Origin: Utricularia gibba
Lineage: Eukaryota; Streptophyta; Magnoliopsida; Lamiales; Lentibulariaceae
Direction of reading: 5' to 3'
Assembly: GCA_002189035.1 (NCBI GenBank)
Contig: NEEC01000018.1
Location: forward strand, 1,364,001 to 1,428,000
DNA length: 64,000 nucleotides
The position numbers and the translations under genes are program-made. This document shows positions 46,740 to 60,705 of the stretch, piece by piece. Every line of letters begins with the position of its first letter. Position 1 is the stretch's first letter. The notes below the pieces were generated by a model that did not search any database, was not told the DNA's origin, and worked only from the letters and a program-made list of their open reading frames with translations.

Positions 46740-48700
46740 ATGGGGAGATGGAGAGGGTTGGTTGCTGTCTCCCATGCGCTCTACGCTATTAAGTCAATCA
46801 ACGCCCCTAATTTTCGCATAAACCCATGTCGGAAATCCCTAATGGCATCACTGCTTTCAGAGCCCAGAAATTGCTTGATGAATTTTCGGTTGTTTTCGGC
46901 GCTTCCATCGCCGTCAGCGTGCGATGGGGAAGAAGATGATCTCAAGATTGATTATTTGAGTGAAGATCATGGTCTGAAAGGGGAATCATGGGAACATGAG
47001 GACGGAGGTGTTAAAATCCCTGTTAAAGCTTTTTTTCTTTGCACAAGGTTTGATAACTTTCACTTAGCTGTTGATTTTTTTGGTCTGTGTATTCCTTGTT
47101 TGGTTATTGAGGGATTCAATTTTGGTTTGTTTTGTTGGCAGTATTGATCTGAAGAATTTGCATGCTGAGAATTCAAGATATGTTATCCCTCAAGCTGGAC
47201 GTGTGTCAAATTCTTTAGTCCTTAGATTTGGTGATTCTTCAGTGCCAAATGTAAGGAGTTTTGTAGTTGTGGCTTTTTTTTTTCTCTTCACTGTAGTAGC
47301 TTTTTGGTGAATGGATTCATTGGCTTCAGGGAGGTTTGGTTGAAGGAGGTGTGAGCTGTTATCGATATATGTTAGTATTTCAGTATGGGTCTGCAGTTCT
47401 ATTCAATATTCAGGATCATGAAGTTGATTACTACCTACAAACTATAAAGCGGCATGGCTCTGGATTACTTTCTGATGTCAGAAAAGATGGTGCATCTCAC
47501 CTTTATTTCTGTTACCTCAAAATGCATCATCTGATTGTCTGCCTACAAGGAATCTTAATTTTTACTACCATTGAGTGTGTTTTTTTTTTTGAGCTCCCCA
47601 TATGTATGGCCTGTGTAGAGTCCTTATCCCTTTTTGTTTAGCAGCTTCAGAAGAAGATTTATTCATGCCAGTTTTGTTCGCTGACATTAACCTTGTGTTT
47701 TGATTTAGATTATGCTATAAAAGAGGCCCCTTTGATGGCTGAGGGCATTAAGGGAGGTCCAGATTACATAATTGTGAAAACTCTGGATATAGACAGCATT
47801 CGTATAATTGGATATGTGCTTAGCCAGAGCATTGCTCTCGATCATTTTGTCTCCCAGGTAAGGTGAACAATGGCCTTTTCATGGCTTATACTAAATCCTC
47901 ACGGTTGTTTTTGTGATATTTGGAACTGAGTATTCAAATGAAATAAAGTATGGTGTGTGCCAAAGTAATGGTAGTTAGAGCACATAATGGCAGGGGCTAA
48001 CAGGGCTTCTTAAAACACTTGAACCTTTGGCATAGATATTCTGGTGCTTTTGGCGATATAATGTATCATTAGCCACATTTTCGTATCATATATATTGATT
48101 AGTTGGTTTCCTCTAAACTGGAACTACATTTCAGGTTGATGGCATGGTTGAAGAGTTTGCAGAGATCAATCGCCGGATGGAGAAAACCGGCACTTTCACC
48201 ATGGCACGGAAGAAACTGTTTCAGCTTTTCGGCAAAGCAAATTCAAACATAGCTGATGTGATTCTTAAAGTTCGCGTATTTGAAAGGTCACAACAGCAAC
48301 AACTAGTCTTCATATGCCTGTCCTATTATTTAAAGCTCTTACTTGTGCTTGCCCGCAGATCAGAGATTGTTTGGAAAGATGCTAGATATGCAGGGCTACT
48401 CGACTACCTTCGAGAAGAATACGAGGTCAGTCAGCGGATCGGAGACCTCAATGTCAAGTTACAATACGTTGAGGTATGCCCACACATTTCTATCTGGAAA
48501 AACTCAGCTACGCTTCATGGATTGCTGTTGAAACCTTCCCTTCTTTCTTTCTGTAGCACAACATCCATTTTCTTCAAGAAGTCCTACAGAACCGGAAATC
48601 CGATTCACTGGAATGGTGCATCATCGTCTTGTTGGCTATGGAAAACATCATATCATTGTATGACATTGTCACAGAGTCTGCTGTCGCACTTCCCGTCTAG
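46740..48700 (+). CDS. RRG-like: DUF155 protein, RETARDED ROOT GROWTH (RRG/RRL) type
   Basis: Seven exons: 46740-47047, 47142-47250, 47330-47489, 47709-47857, 48135-48286, 48359-48473, 48557-48700; in frame, 378 residues. The N terminus is basic and Ser/Leu-rich, fitting mitochondrial import. The DUF155 domain follows (YMLVFQYGSAVLFNIQDHEV, IRIIGYVLSQSIALDHF), then RKKLFQLFGKAN, WKDARYAGLLDYLREEYEV and a terminal hydrophobic helix (SLEWCIIVLLAMENIISLYD). Relatives are the Arabidopsis mitochondrial proteins RRG and RRL, needed for root meristem cell division, and yeast RMD1/RMD8/SIF2. The molecular activity is unknown. Introns 2 and 5 have weak polypyrimidine tracts, but the frame is kept across every junction. 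Confidence 0.9.
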
Positions 48701-49201
48701 AGGCAACGAAGATACAGGAAAACAAAACCCGTCTTCTTTTAAGAGTATGTTACATGGACTCCAACACACTGTCATTGATTATCACATAAAGCTGGTCGCC
48801 TTAGTCATTACAGTAGATCAGATTCCAACCCTTGATCTCACATTTTTCCCCGGATTACGATCCATGTATTGTTTTTGTTTTATATCTCAATATGATTCCA
48901 GCATTGTAGTTTTTTTTTTCTGTGTTACTGAACAATCTGAAACTATGTTTTTAAATGGAATATGAAATTGGGTCCTCTGTTTCTGGGCAGCTTTAGCTTC
49001 AATGCATATTTTCGCCTTCTTGAAGCTCAAAAAATAACGTGCAGTTCACAACAGTACCTCAACTCGATCATTCTACAGGAAAACCATCATCAAGTTGATT
49101 ACAACATATCCATAGTGGTCATGAGTCGGGCCAATACAAAGCGGCTACTTTGAAAACTATCATGCCTCTATTCTAATGAGACGTCTACACTTACCGAAGA
49201 A
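48701..49201. other. 3' region between convergent DUF155 and NUDT1 genes
   Basis: No gene seen; presumed 3' untranslated regions and terminators of both genes. Confidence 0.4.
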
Positions 49202-50440
<1,239 letters not shown>

Positions 50441-51867
50441 TCAGGCTGAAGCATGCCTCTTTCCGCCTCCAGAGTTTCTCCTGGAAGTGATCTCTTGTGC
50501 CCATCTTCTCCCCACTTCCGTCACAATTTTGCCTGAGACAAACCAAACCCGTGTAAGGCCGGCAGTGTGTGAGACAGCGTATCCATTCATCTGAGGAAGT
50601 TACCGGCGGTGGACTCAAAGAACTCATCCAGAACCTTTCCATGCTCTGCAAATACCACCCCTATATTATTCCAACGACCATGTCTTATAGATTTGGAGAA
50701 TTTGGACTTACCCGTTTCGTATTCTAGCGCCTGCAGAATCAGTTCAACCTGGAAAAGGGTAATGGATTCAGTGTCCAGTTCAGTTGTGAGCAGGGGATGT
50801 AAGTAAATTGAGTTACCTTGTCGAAATCTTTCACCAGATTGGCCTCTAGAGAGGAGTTGTTTTCATACTCCTGCCATAGTTCTCTTATTTCATCAGCTAC
50901 AGGGGAGAAACTTGTCTGTGAAAAGATGTACTTTGCTTGCAGCGTTATGTGACAGGGAAAGAGGCAAACCTCTTGTTCCTCCACCGAGAACTTTGCACAT
51001 TTCCTCTAGAGCTTCTCGTTCCATTCGACTCTTTTCTGCCTTTGGAACCCCATCAGATGGAGTAATATCTCCCACAATGGCTGCCAGCAAATTCCATGGA
51101 AATTGTGGTGACAAATCAGGAAATGGTAACAAGCCTCAAATCCCATCATATCAGGGGGAACAGCAAACGGTGGTTTAACAGAAAAATTGTTCGGGAATAC
51201 GTATAGAAATGGATCACCTTCTGCAATATCATGAACAATGGCGATCTTGAGACACCTGTTAGAAATGGATGATTATCAATCAATTCAAGGAAGCTTGTAT
51301 TTTGAAGCCGAGGCAATCAAAGTCTCCTAATGAGGGATACCAGCAGCTGCGAAGCGTAAGCATTTTTTTTTTTTTTTTACCTTTCCCTGTTAACACCAGG
51401 AAGATCATCAACAATTAATGTCATCAACGCCATACGGTACATGTGATCAGCAATGGACTCAGGGCGTTCAATTCCATGGTTAACCCAGCCCTGTCTCTTC
51501 GTAGACTACAGAGAGACAAAACGTGAGAAAATCAATAGCAGACTGCAATCAAAAGCCTGAAACACACTGCAATCAAAACCAACTGATGCGTTCATACTTT
51601 CAAATTGTGGCACAACGTGAGAAAATCAATAGCAGACGCGGGTGCCAGAACGCTGCATTCATCCTTAGGCAGGATACCAGATACAGAAGCCTCCACACCA
51701 ACTGAATCATGGTCGGAATCGTGAGCACAAACCGAAAACCGTCTTGAGTTTGAAGGGCCGCAGGAAAATTGCATTTTGAACGAGAAACTAGGGGAAAACC
51801 TTGAACTTGGGAACCGAGTGGAAATAGACGGAAATAAGTAGCCTTCAATCCCGGGAAGCGACGCCAT
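50441..51867 (-). CDS. HD-domain 5'-deoxynucleotidase (HDDC2/YfbR-like), organelle-targeted
   Basis: Nine exons: 51867-51598, 51505-51381, 51255-51218, 51080-50970, 50896-50817, 50748-50712, 50645-50604, 50532-50441 (eight coding blocks after the first are not needed; these eight join in frame), 264 residues. Residues 1-70 are a Ser/Arg/Phe-rich transit peptide. The HD domain follows, with the metal-binding set ESIADHMYRM, IVHDIAEAIVGDITPSD and LVKDFDKVELILQALEYE. HDDC2/YfbR enzymes remove phosphate from deoxynucleoside 5'-monophosphates and have also been linked to cytokinin and flavin nucleotides; the plant substrate is not certain. The last exon (GKIVTEVGRRWAQEITSRRN) completes the domain. 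To be exact, the gene has eight coding exons as listed. Confidence 0.92.
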
Positions 51868-53068
51868 TTTTGAAGTTTTCTTTGAGAAAGATCACAAACT
51901 TCTTCCAATTTCCAATTCATTTCCTCCGTCTAACCCTCCTCGCCGGCCCATTTCCAGTCCGGCGACAATCCCGGAGCACGAGAACCTTTTACAGCGCTGC
52001 TCCTAACAGTCACAGGATTACCATTACCGTATGCCTGGTGATAAATCCACCCAAGAGAGCCCACTGGACCGGAGTAAATGGGCTGACCCAACGGCCCGAA
52101 CTAGTTACCAACGAAATAGCCTTTTCTAAGGCAGCTCATTTTCTATTGGGCCAAATGTTAACATAAGAGATCTAAAAGCCCAAATGTAGACTTACCATGA
52201 TCAGCAGTGTTTTTATTTTTTATTTTTTTTGCCTCAAGAGATGGCCAACAAAATCTGTTCTAGTGACACAAACAGAGGATATATGATAAATGCAAGCTTT
52301 CTTTGCTACCAATTTGCTTCTTGTGCACCAAACAGATAAAAAAAAATGTTGCTTCTTTAGAGGCTAAAAAATGGCAGCACTTGAAACTTACAAACTGCAT
52401 GAAACCAAAGGAACTTTTTTTGGAGCATTTCTTGTACAGAATGGAACAACTTTTCACTGTGAAGGAGATTGAGGATGGTGAATTGAGTGGTAAAAATGGA
52501 CAAGCGCCTGAAGAACTCACATGAAAGGCTGCTGCCCTCCTGCTCTTAGCTCAGTCAAGACAGGGATTTAAAGCTCTTCATAAATAAGGATTGTACTGAA
52601 CAAGGCTTGGTCTCTTGAATTCTAGCTATCTGGGGCCAGTGTCGCACGTGATTACACAAAACACCTGTAAAAGCAGGCGCAGAAGAGGTGCCAACTTCAT
52701 GCACTTCATGGTTTAAGGCATCTCTGATCACCCCTTAAACAATCACGGCTGCAAAGAAGAAGAAGTGTAGATGATGCAACTGTGGCGCACAGACAGGGCG
52801 GAGCAGTTGTTTAAGGATTCTTAAGTGCAATCAGCAACTTCATAGTTTTGAAGCATGCAGAGGAGTAAGCAAAGGAACATGTTGTTAAGAAGATGGATTT
52901 AGATCCAGACAGAGTCTCCATTCTTGAGGAAAATAAAGCAGCTCACATGGTGAGAGAACTTATTTGCAGAGACAGCTAAGCAAGTACCTTTTTTCTCCTC
53001 TGGTCATTTGATGCACCAGGGAGGGAGGGGATTTGCATCTCACACTCTTGTTTCTGGAGGTTGTGAAA
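51868..53068. other. intergenic between HDDC2 and SOFL genes
   Basis: It holds the HDDC2 promoter on the left and the SOFL promoter and leader on the right. An open stretch at 52,303-52,524 has no family resemblance and is not called. Confidence 0.4.
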
Positions 53069-54064
53069 ATGGATCATTCCAAAGAGATTGAAGAATGCAA
53101 TAGCAGTGAATCCGGCTGGACGGCGTACATCAACTCACCGATGCAGGATGATGATCAGTCAGTGAGTGAAGAAGGTAAGGAGTGTGGTGTGAGTGCGGGA
53201 GAATGCAAGAAAACTGCTGAAGAGGAAGATCTGGAGGAAGTGGAAAGCGATGATTCAATGGCGTCTGATGCATCATCTGGTCCAAGTCATGCAGGGAGTA
53301 GAGATGATTGGAAGCACAATCAGCAAGAAAGGAAGAACAAACATCATATGCAGACAGAGGCAGAAAAGGATAAGCCAGCAACACACAGGGAAAATACTGC
53401 TAGAGGAACACCGGATAGAACGCAACCATCGCTTTCCTGGAGAAAGAATGTGCAGTTACCAAGTGAGAGAATCCAAGAACGCAGGTACATGATTTTGTAG
53501 CTTTTTTATTTCTCCATGGTCACTAGATCCAACACATTAAAAAAATAAACAAGACCAATTTGCAATGCACCACTGTAAGCAACTTGCTCAGGTTTTGCGG
53601 TCAAATGCATATTGAGTTACCACCAGTTTTCATATACAACACATAATCATTTCTAGTATGGCAGTTTTATATACTCACTGCCTTTCTTTGCGAAAATCTC
53701 TATTTCCTGATATGATCACACAATGCACAACTACTCATTTTGTATGTAAAATCATCAAGAATTTTTGCACAAGCTGAATAAAACCTCTGCAAAGAAGCAC
53801 GAGAAAGAGGAGATACAGAGGTTTAAACAGTCATTCAAAAAGAAAAGGGAACTCATAAAAATTGGAATCAGAAATCCAAAATATGCGGTACAACAGAGCA
53901 CATGGTGTGAAACTAAGCGCAAACTCAAGAAACTTTGGAATTCGGGAGATGATGGATTACATCAAGAACACAAACCAAAGCAAACCCTCGACACAGAAGT
54001 CACAAGAAAACAAAACCCATTTCGTAAAATAATGAATCTAGCCGCAGAAGCTAAAAACTTATAG
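53069..54064 (+). CDS. SOFL: SOB FIVE-LIKE (SOFL) protein
   Basis: Two exons, 53069-53462 and 53760-54064; 232 residues. The N terminus has both SOFL motifs: CNSSESGWTAYINSPM and, after an acidic stretch, DSMASDASSGPSH. The rest is hydrophilic and Lys-rich (KKHEKEEIQRFKQSFKKK). SOFL proteins are plant-specific nuclear or cytoplasmic factors that raise specific cytokinin levels and affect stature and leaf shape. The donor was chosen for frame: GTGAGA at 53463 joined to AG at 53759 keeps the Lys-rich exon open, while the nearby GTACAT donor at 53485 with the later AG would give an immediate stop. The intron assignment is therefore inferred. Confidence 0.85.
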
Positions 54065-54623
54065 CTTTTTCATTTTTTTTTCTGGCAGTCGAATGTCATC
54101 CTTGTAGAAATCTTGAAAAAGGAAACCAAAACAGAGTCCACTGCTGCTCTGTTCTTTTTTTTTATATTCCCTTTCACTTGTAACCAAGAACTCCAATCAC
54201 GTTCTGGACTCTGAACATCAGGAGAAAAGATTGAATATTTACCGGCCCTTATTCCTCAACCGCCGCTGTAATTCTCCAATGTTAAATATTTAATCATGTG
54301 ATATGATTGACTAGTTAGATATAATTAATTATGTTCCTCTTATGCAATAGTGTACGTTTTATACATGTAAATTTCACATTTTTATATTTCTCCATGTTTG
54401 GAATACCTTTGTTAAAATTAGTCTATTCTCATTATTTCAAATCAAGTATGGTTAAATTTCAAATTTGTATCACGATTTACGTAATCATTTTATTCAATCT
54501 TATCTTACATTTGTCCTTATGGGACAATGGATATGTATAAGGTACATTCAACCTTATTTACATTTTCTACCCAACATTCGCCTTCCACAGTCCACTTAAC
54601 TTGCTTAGGATGAGCTCCCGGCT
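54065..54623. other. intergenic, no gene seen
   Basis: SOFL 3' flank followed by AT-rich DNA. Confidence 0.4.
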
Positions 54624-54794
54624 CTACGGAAACCGAACTTTGCTAGAGAAATGCTTTGCAGCGGCGGCCATGGCAGCTTCTGGAGAATAAATGTGCTCCT
54701 CAAACCCCATGGAAGCTTCCTCTTTGCAAAACCATCCCCTTAATGACTCTATCACACTGAAAAACCAGCACTTTTTCTCCTTATGGCTTTCCAT
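54624..54794 (-). CDS. short 56-residue protein of unknown function
   Basis: ATG at 54794 to TAG at 54624-54626. The peptide starts MESHKEKKCWFFSVIESLRG, continues WFCKEEASMGFEEHIYSPEA and ends with an Ala-rich segment and KHFSSKVRFP. It is intronless. A TATA box (CTATAAATCC on the minus strand, 54884-54875) lies about 85 bp upstream, and the start context (AAGATGGAA) has A at -3 and G at +4. The Ala-rich EAAMAAAAKHF segment gives the impression of a small conserved plant family, but I cannot name one. It is below the usual ORF length cut-off and would be missed by many pipelines. Coding status is probable, not proven. Confidence 0.5.
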   Translation of the reverse strand: MESHKEKKCWFFSVIESLRGWFCKEEASMGFEEHIYSPEAAMAAAAKHFSSKVRFP

Positions 54795-54874
54795 CTTGAC
54801 ACAGAATGCCTTTTGTTCTCTCAGAGAGAAGAAGCTACGCCTGTTGGATTGTCAATGAGCAAAATAATCAACCG

Positions 54875-54884
54875 GGATTTATAG
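54875..54884 (-). promoter_or_regulatory. TATA box of the 56-codon ORF
   Basis: CTATAAATCC on the minus strand, about 85 bp before the ATG at 54794; ordinary plant core-promoter spacing. Confidence 0.5.
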
Positions 54885-55354
54885 TGAAGCTCTTTTCTTG
54901 TTAATCAAGAATAGCCTTGCTGCCGAGAAGGCGATAGGAATGCACAGTCGGCTGACGGCAGCAAATCTCACGTTCTTGATTTTCTCTTCTTTTTTCTTTC
55001 AGCTCAAGAAACAGCTTTTCACTGCCTCTGTATCAAGAAAGAGCTTTACTGGCTTGAGAAACATGGTGATGAACAGAAGTATCGAAATTAAAGATTTAAT
55101 GTTAGAATGAGAACAGGTGAAACATAAATGTATAAAAAAATATGGATCATCGACATAGTTTGTAATTCCTTATATTTGCTCGAATATGTACTGAATTTTT
55201 TTGTTAACAATTCCCAGCTCAACTATACATCATCTTCTTCGGAAGGTCTAAATACTGAAAGCTTGTAAAGTGGAAGTAAAACTTGACGAAAGCAAGGCCA
55301 AATGCTCATACTGTTTGCTTTGTTCCATAAACTACAAGCGTGCAGGAAGTCTCT
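54885..55354. other. intergenic, 3' flank of phosphogluconolactonase gene
   Basis: No gene seen. Confidence 0.35.
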
Positions 55355-56545
55355 TCATCCCATATCGGAAAAGCTTGCGTCTTTGATGTTGGCAGCAGCA
55401 GCTGAATCAAGAAACCATACTGATTCACCGTTGATTGGCTTGACCATACTTGCTGGAAGCGCTGGAGCTGGAGCGCTGGCGTCGACGACCAGTTGCACTG
55501 CCTCCGCCTTGCTGCCGCCGGTGGCGATGACCGCGACGTTTGCAGCGGAGTTGATGACCGGCAATGTGAAGGTTATTCTCTCCGGTGGGGGCTTGGGGGA
55601 GTCCGTGATGAAGGTAACCCATTGATCTTCGTCTTGGAGAACGCGGTGGTTTGGGAACAGGGAGGCCACATGGCCATCAGGTCCCATGCCGAGGAGGATG
55701 AGGTCGAACTTGGGACAATCGATTGGCTCAGAGACGCCGATCAGACGAGCCTTGACGAGCTGCCGGATCACAAACTCGTAGTCCTCTGCAGCCTGCTCTG
55801 CCGTCAACGAGTCATTTATTGAATGCACATGGCTGTGGATGATGGGAACCTGAAAAGATGTTCATACTGGAAGTGGTGAGCCACCGCAACATTTGCCTCA
55901 AGAATCTGTGCAGATTATACTATTTAACATATGACAACACAAATTTTGCTCAAATTCTGCTCCTCCATCCAGCTGAAATGTAGTGATGATCTTACTTCAA
56001 CAAAAGCCATGCTAATCACTAACAAGAGCTACATGAAGACTCTAGCACATTCAAATATCAAGATACTTACAAAACAAAGAGGCTATTCGAAGCTAGGTGC
56101 ATAAAATTCCAAATTCATTTAAAAAACATAGACAGGAGGAAAAAAAAAAACAACCTTGGGCAAAAACTGGTCCTTGGCAAGCCTATAGTTACTATCGGAG
56201 TGGCTTTTTGCAACAACACGCTCATCAACCCAGAATATGTGCCATTTGCCCCAATCAACAGTCTTGCTGTATGGAGCTTCACACAGCTTTCTGCGAAAAG
56301 GAAAAAAAGTGGAGTTCAATTAATCGAAGATTACCACATATGTAGAAGAAAAACAGAGACGCAGCCCCCTACCCCAGTAGAGATATGAGAGAACCACCAG
56401 ATAAGGCAATCGCAAAAGCTCCCCGATCTTTTACCGAAGCCTCAGATAACTCTGCAATGTAGTCTGCTAAGCTGGTGCTCAGTTCATCCACAGTTTCAAA
56501 AACCCTCAGGTTCCTTCCATTCTTAAGGGCACTAGTAAACGCCAT
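55355..56545 (-). CDS. PGL: 6-phosphogluconolactonase
   Basis: Three exons, 56545-56373, 56290-56155, 55849-55355; 267 residues. It hydrolyses 6-phosphogluconolactone to 6-phosphogluconate, step two of the oxidative pentose phosphate pathway. Motifs: [51 protein letters not shown] and [12 protein letters not shown], in the usual order. There is no long transit peptide, so this is probably a cytosolic/peroxisomal-type isoform. The C terminus (DASFSDMG) lacks the SKL-like signal of the dual-targeted Arabidopsis PGL3. The ATG at 56545 ([10 protein letters not shown]) is used. No lesion is seen. Confidence 0.93.
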
Positions 56546-58763
56546 GCTTCTCACTATAAAATTGAAACTACCTGCATCGTGTTAAGCAGGTCAGGAGACA
56601 AAGTTGAGAAATCAAAAACTTGTATTTGAAAAGATACCAAACGCTGTCACTCAAGAACAGACAAGAGTAAATCCACGCCATGAATGAATACAGAATACGT
56701 ATCAGCAAAATGAACGACTTGTAAAAGGACAGTAAAGTGACGCTTGATTCTATGAAAACGCCCCCTCAAGTTACTACATAGAGCCCAGAGCCCTAAACCA
56801 GAACCAAATAAGTGACGAGGATCTCAAAAAGAAATAACCAACAAGCTTTGTAGAGAAAACCAAAAGGAACACAACCACAATCAGCGTATTCATCATGGAA
56901 TCATGCAAATAAGAGCAACCCCACATCGAAATCGCACAGTACAGCATTAAAAAAACTCAGACTCTCAAGACCCATCAAACAACAACACAAGAATTTGCAT
57001 TCTGTAGATCAAGCGCAAAGGAAGGTGAGGCCTCACCGGAGAAAGAAGGAAACAAAGGCTTCAGTCAGAGAAGCAAAAGAAAACTAGAGTGAGATAGAAG
57101 AGAATTCCCGATGAGCATCGCCCTTCATTCTTTTATACACACGCCATGGGGTCTCCTTTTCTCCCCTCTGTATTCCCAGGAAACACGACTCAAATTCACT
57201 GCTGACAAGGACATGGGAGATCTCCTACTTCCCCGCAATTTACCTGACGCATACCCATCAGAATCCAACCATCAACACGCAAGAGAAATTACCCCCAGCA
57301 AACGTGTCCAAACCCCTTTATCTCAAACCCAAATTCGCCCCGTTTTTTCCCATCCGGGTAATCACCTTGTCCTCTTCCCCATAACTTGCAATAAGAGCAG
57401 TTGGGATTCCGATTACCCAATCTGAGCTCAACACAACAAGTGGAAGAAAGCTGGATTTCGTCTGGCCCTCAGATGGAGCTCCATTTCAAACCATAATCGG
57501 AAAACGCACCCAAATAAAATCTTTATTATATTTATTTATTAACGAACAAGATAATATAATATTTATTTGTTTTTGTTTCATAATGCTGACGTGGAAAGAT
57601 TCCTCGTCTTTTCCTCTGAGATTGTGTCCTGCGATTATCCCCCTTGTCAGACGGTAAACGCCACGTTTTACCGTGACCGTACGTTTTATTTACCGCCGTA
57701 AATTCCTACCCCGTTCCGTTCTAGGTAAAAAAAAAAGAAAAAGAATGATCCTTTGTCGTGTTTAGAATACATTTATTTTTAAAATGCGATATTACCCAAA
57801 CTGACACTTACTAAACAACACCAGCATCGACAAATATAGAAAAAAAGGTGAGACACAAGGAATCAAGGAAGAAAGACTATAATTAGAATATTCAATTTAG
57901 CTCTAAGATTTTTTCTTTTTCATCGAATTAATCTTATACTTATACCTCTTTCGATTAGATACGAGTTCGTATCGACGAAAAAACGTGAAATTGAGAGGAA
58001 TGTATAAGATTGGAGTACATATGTGACAATTTTCCTTTGCATCGAGATCATGTGTTATGTCGCTAGTGGATGTGTTGTGCACAACATTGGATGTCATCAC
58101 CCATCTTTTTCTTCACTAGGTTGCATCCCACATCGGTTTTGTAGGGTTGTATTTAGAAACTAATAAAAATAAATATATGAAAATGCCGGCCGACGTCATG
58201 ACTATTTCCTGCATTATTAGGAAAATTATAATAAAAAATTGACAACAATTAGCATAACAATAATAAATTTGGTGTTTAATTTCCATATAAAACATGTAAT
58301 AATAATAAAAAGGGAGGTTTATGTTGATTTTGGTTGAAGCAGGCGGGTGGCCCACCCGATAATACGTCACGTCAGCCATCGTTTTCACCACTTTGGCATT
58401 GTGTGCAGGAATTACAGTGAGACAAATAATATCCATGTGAATTCTACTGCTTCCGCTTCATTGAGGGGGTGGGCCCCACCCATATGATCGCTCCTTGTTT
58501 CCAATTCCCAAAACTTACCACCACGTAAAAAAAGTAAAAAAAAAAAAGAAAATTATTTTTGTACTCAAGAGGGTTCTATTGGATTCGAACCGACGACCCT
58601 TGGATCTGCCCTCAAACACTGCTACCCATCAAGTTTTGTTGTTGGGGTGGGTGACCCGACTGACTCCACGGTTGGAACTCCCACACATGTTCTATCATTT
58701 ACTATGAACTAAAAAAAGTAAAATCATGATAATTGAATTTTTAAAGTGAATAATATCGTATAG
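56546..58763. other. PGL leader and promoter, then intergenic DNA
   Basis: A GTGAGGCC donor-like site near 57,040 (minus) suggests a leader intron for PGL. No other gene is seen. A tRNA-like 3' half (GGTTCGAATCC on the minus strand) is present near 58,583. Confidence 0.4.
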
Positions 58764-59010
58764 ATATGTTTGGTATAAGAGATTATATAACGAGGGTTTT
58801 GGATTATTTGTGATTGATGTATACTAAATATAATAGATTATATATTTTTATGTTTAGTATGTATGATTGAGTTTATTTGTGATTAAATAAATTATACATT
58901 GATTTTAACAATCTGACCCACCCCTCACGTTTCATTATTACTGCGTATGTGAGATTATCGTGAGTTTGTTGAATCACTAGTGATTGTTAAATCATCCATA
59001 CCAAACACAC
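58764..59010. mobile_element. MITE-like element
   Basis: The left end TATGTTTGGTATAAGAGATT and the complement of the right end TGTGTTTGGTATGGATGATT form terminal inverted repeats of about 20-25 bp around an AT-rich, non-coding 200-bp interior. The terminus resembles the element at 17,618, so both may belong to one family. Confidence 0.5.
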
Positions 59011-60705
59011 CAAAAATATAATTATAAGTAAAAATATCACTTATCTTGCGTACCAATCATGCCCTATAAGTAAAGTGTAGATATTAACATTTGGTATAAG
59101 ATTAAAACATGGGCACATATCAATGGGGAGATATGATCTAAGTAGGAAAGAATATAAGATTAAAAACTGATGATGATATTTCATATTGATTATAACATGA
59201 GGATATATATACTTAATAAAAAGATTTTACTAATTTTGTATGAAGTTTTTTTAAAAAGAGAGAACACATAGTTGTAATGATTAAGTGCTTAAAATAGAAT
59301 ATCACACAAGAATAATATGCATGTTAAGTCGAACTTTTTGAGATATAACACTTGTGAGACTAACTTCAACGTGATACTTTTTTAGAAAAAATCAAAAAAT
59401 ATCATTACTTCTGATAGAAAAAAACAAATGAGGAATAAGTTGAATCTCATAGATGATGTCAAATGTTATGGAGTTTGCGTGTTTGTTAGTTAGTAGATTA
59501 ATTATAACATTAGATGACTTGAGGTTAGTTTCAATCAACTTTTTACTTATCATTTACGTCAATCAAAATGATTAGTCCAATTTCATTTGAAAATGAATTT
59601 GAATGAAACTTACCGGTGTCGATGTTATTATACTCTTCGCAAATTGTTAAATATGATATTTAATTCGCAATAGAAGGCAATAAAATAATCATGCCAAGTT
59701 GTGGGATTGGGCGCTTGGTCAAGTGACACGTGGCGCGCTGTTTCCCGATCCGGTCCAACGAATACGGTTCCATGCCGGCTGGTCATTTAAGTATCGCACC
59801 CCGCATTCAATGACCCATTCATACATTAATTTTTTTTCTATAAAAATAGAAAAAATTTCACAAATTAAAATCATGGTAGCAACTTAGTCCAATGTATCTA
59901 CTCTTTGGTAAGAACGGAATGATCATGCACATGGCTCTTACTAATATTCGGAGGTTCGATCGAAGCGCGATTGACGATATGGTTGTGAACTCGATTCGGA
60001 TCGAAAAAAACATACTAGTTTAGGCATTGGGGATGACCAATTTGTTCATTCATCATCCACTGCATCAGAAAGTTGGTTGGAAGAGACTTATTGATGCTTC
60101 TCATTCACATAAATGTCACACAATGTAGTGTATGAATTCCTGCCAACCCAAACTAAAAGCATTGAATTATAAACGCATATCCTCATGGTTTTACGTTTTT
60201 CCAACGAATGTCATGGACTCTTCTCATGTAGACCCATATAAATAGGTTAGGAAGGTAAGTTTGATCACCACCATGAAAACCCTAAAAATGAGTTCATATA
60301 TCATCACTCATCAGGATCCGAGAAGCCCTCAAACTGGAACCCTAGGAATTCAATTAGAAATGGAAGATCTTCCGACAAAACTTAGCATACAAACGTTAGT
60401 TGTATCATGAACATGCAAAAATCTTACTAACTGTGAAGCTACACGACGATTGTCTGAAAAACAAGAGGAAGAAGGTAGGCTAATCATTTACACCTAAATT
60501 GAATGAGCAGAGGGCGCTATAATGGGCAGCGCGTACGGTTAAATTATAGCTGTTGAGTACATGAAAACAGATAGGAATTCAGATCTCTCACAGCTCATGC
60601 CTTGAATAATTTACACCCACAGAACACACACACCTGAAAATCACAGAGGTAAAAAGAAGCTTCAGTAGTCGTCTTCCTGAGCCAAGCGTTGCTAGATGTT
60701 TGAGA
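59011..60705. other. intergenic, AT-rich
   Basis: No gene is recognised. The right end is the 3' flank of the TCP gene. Confidence 0.4.

Noticed and set aside
52303-52524. Possible small gene on the plus strand
   Set aside because: No TATA box, no motif and no splice partners found.
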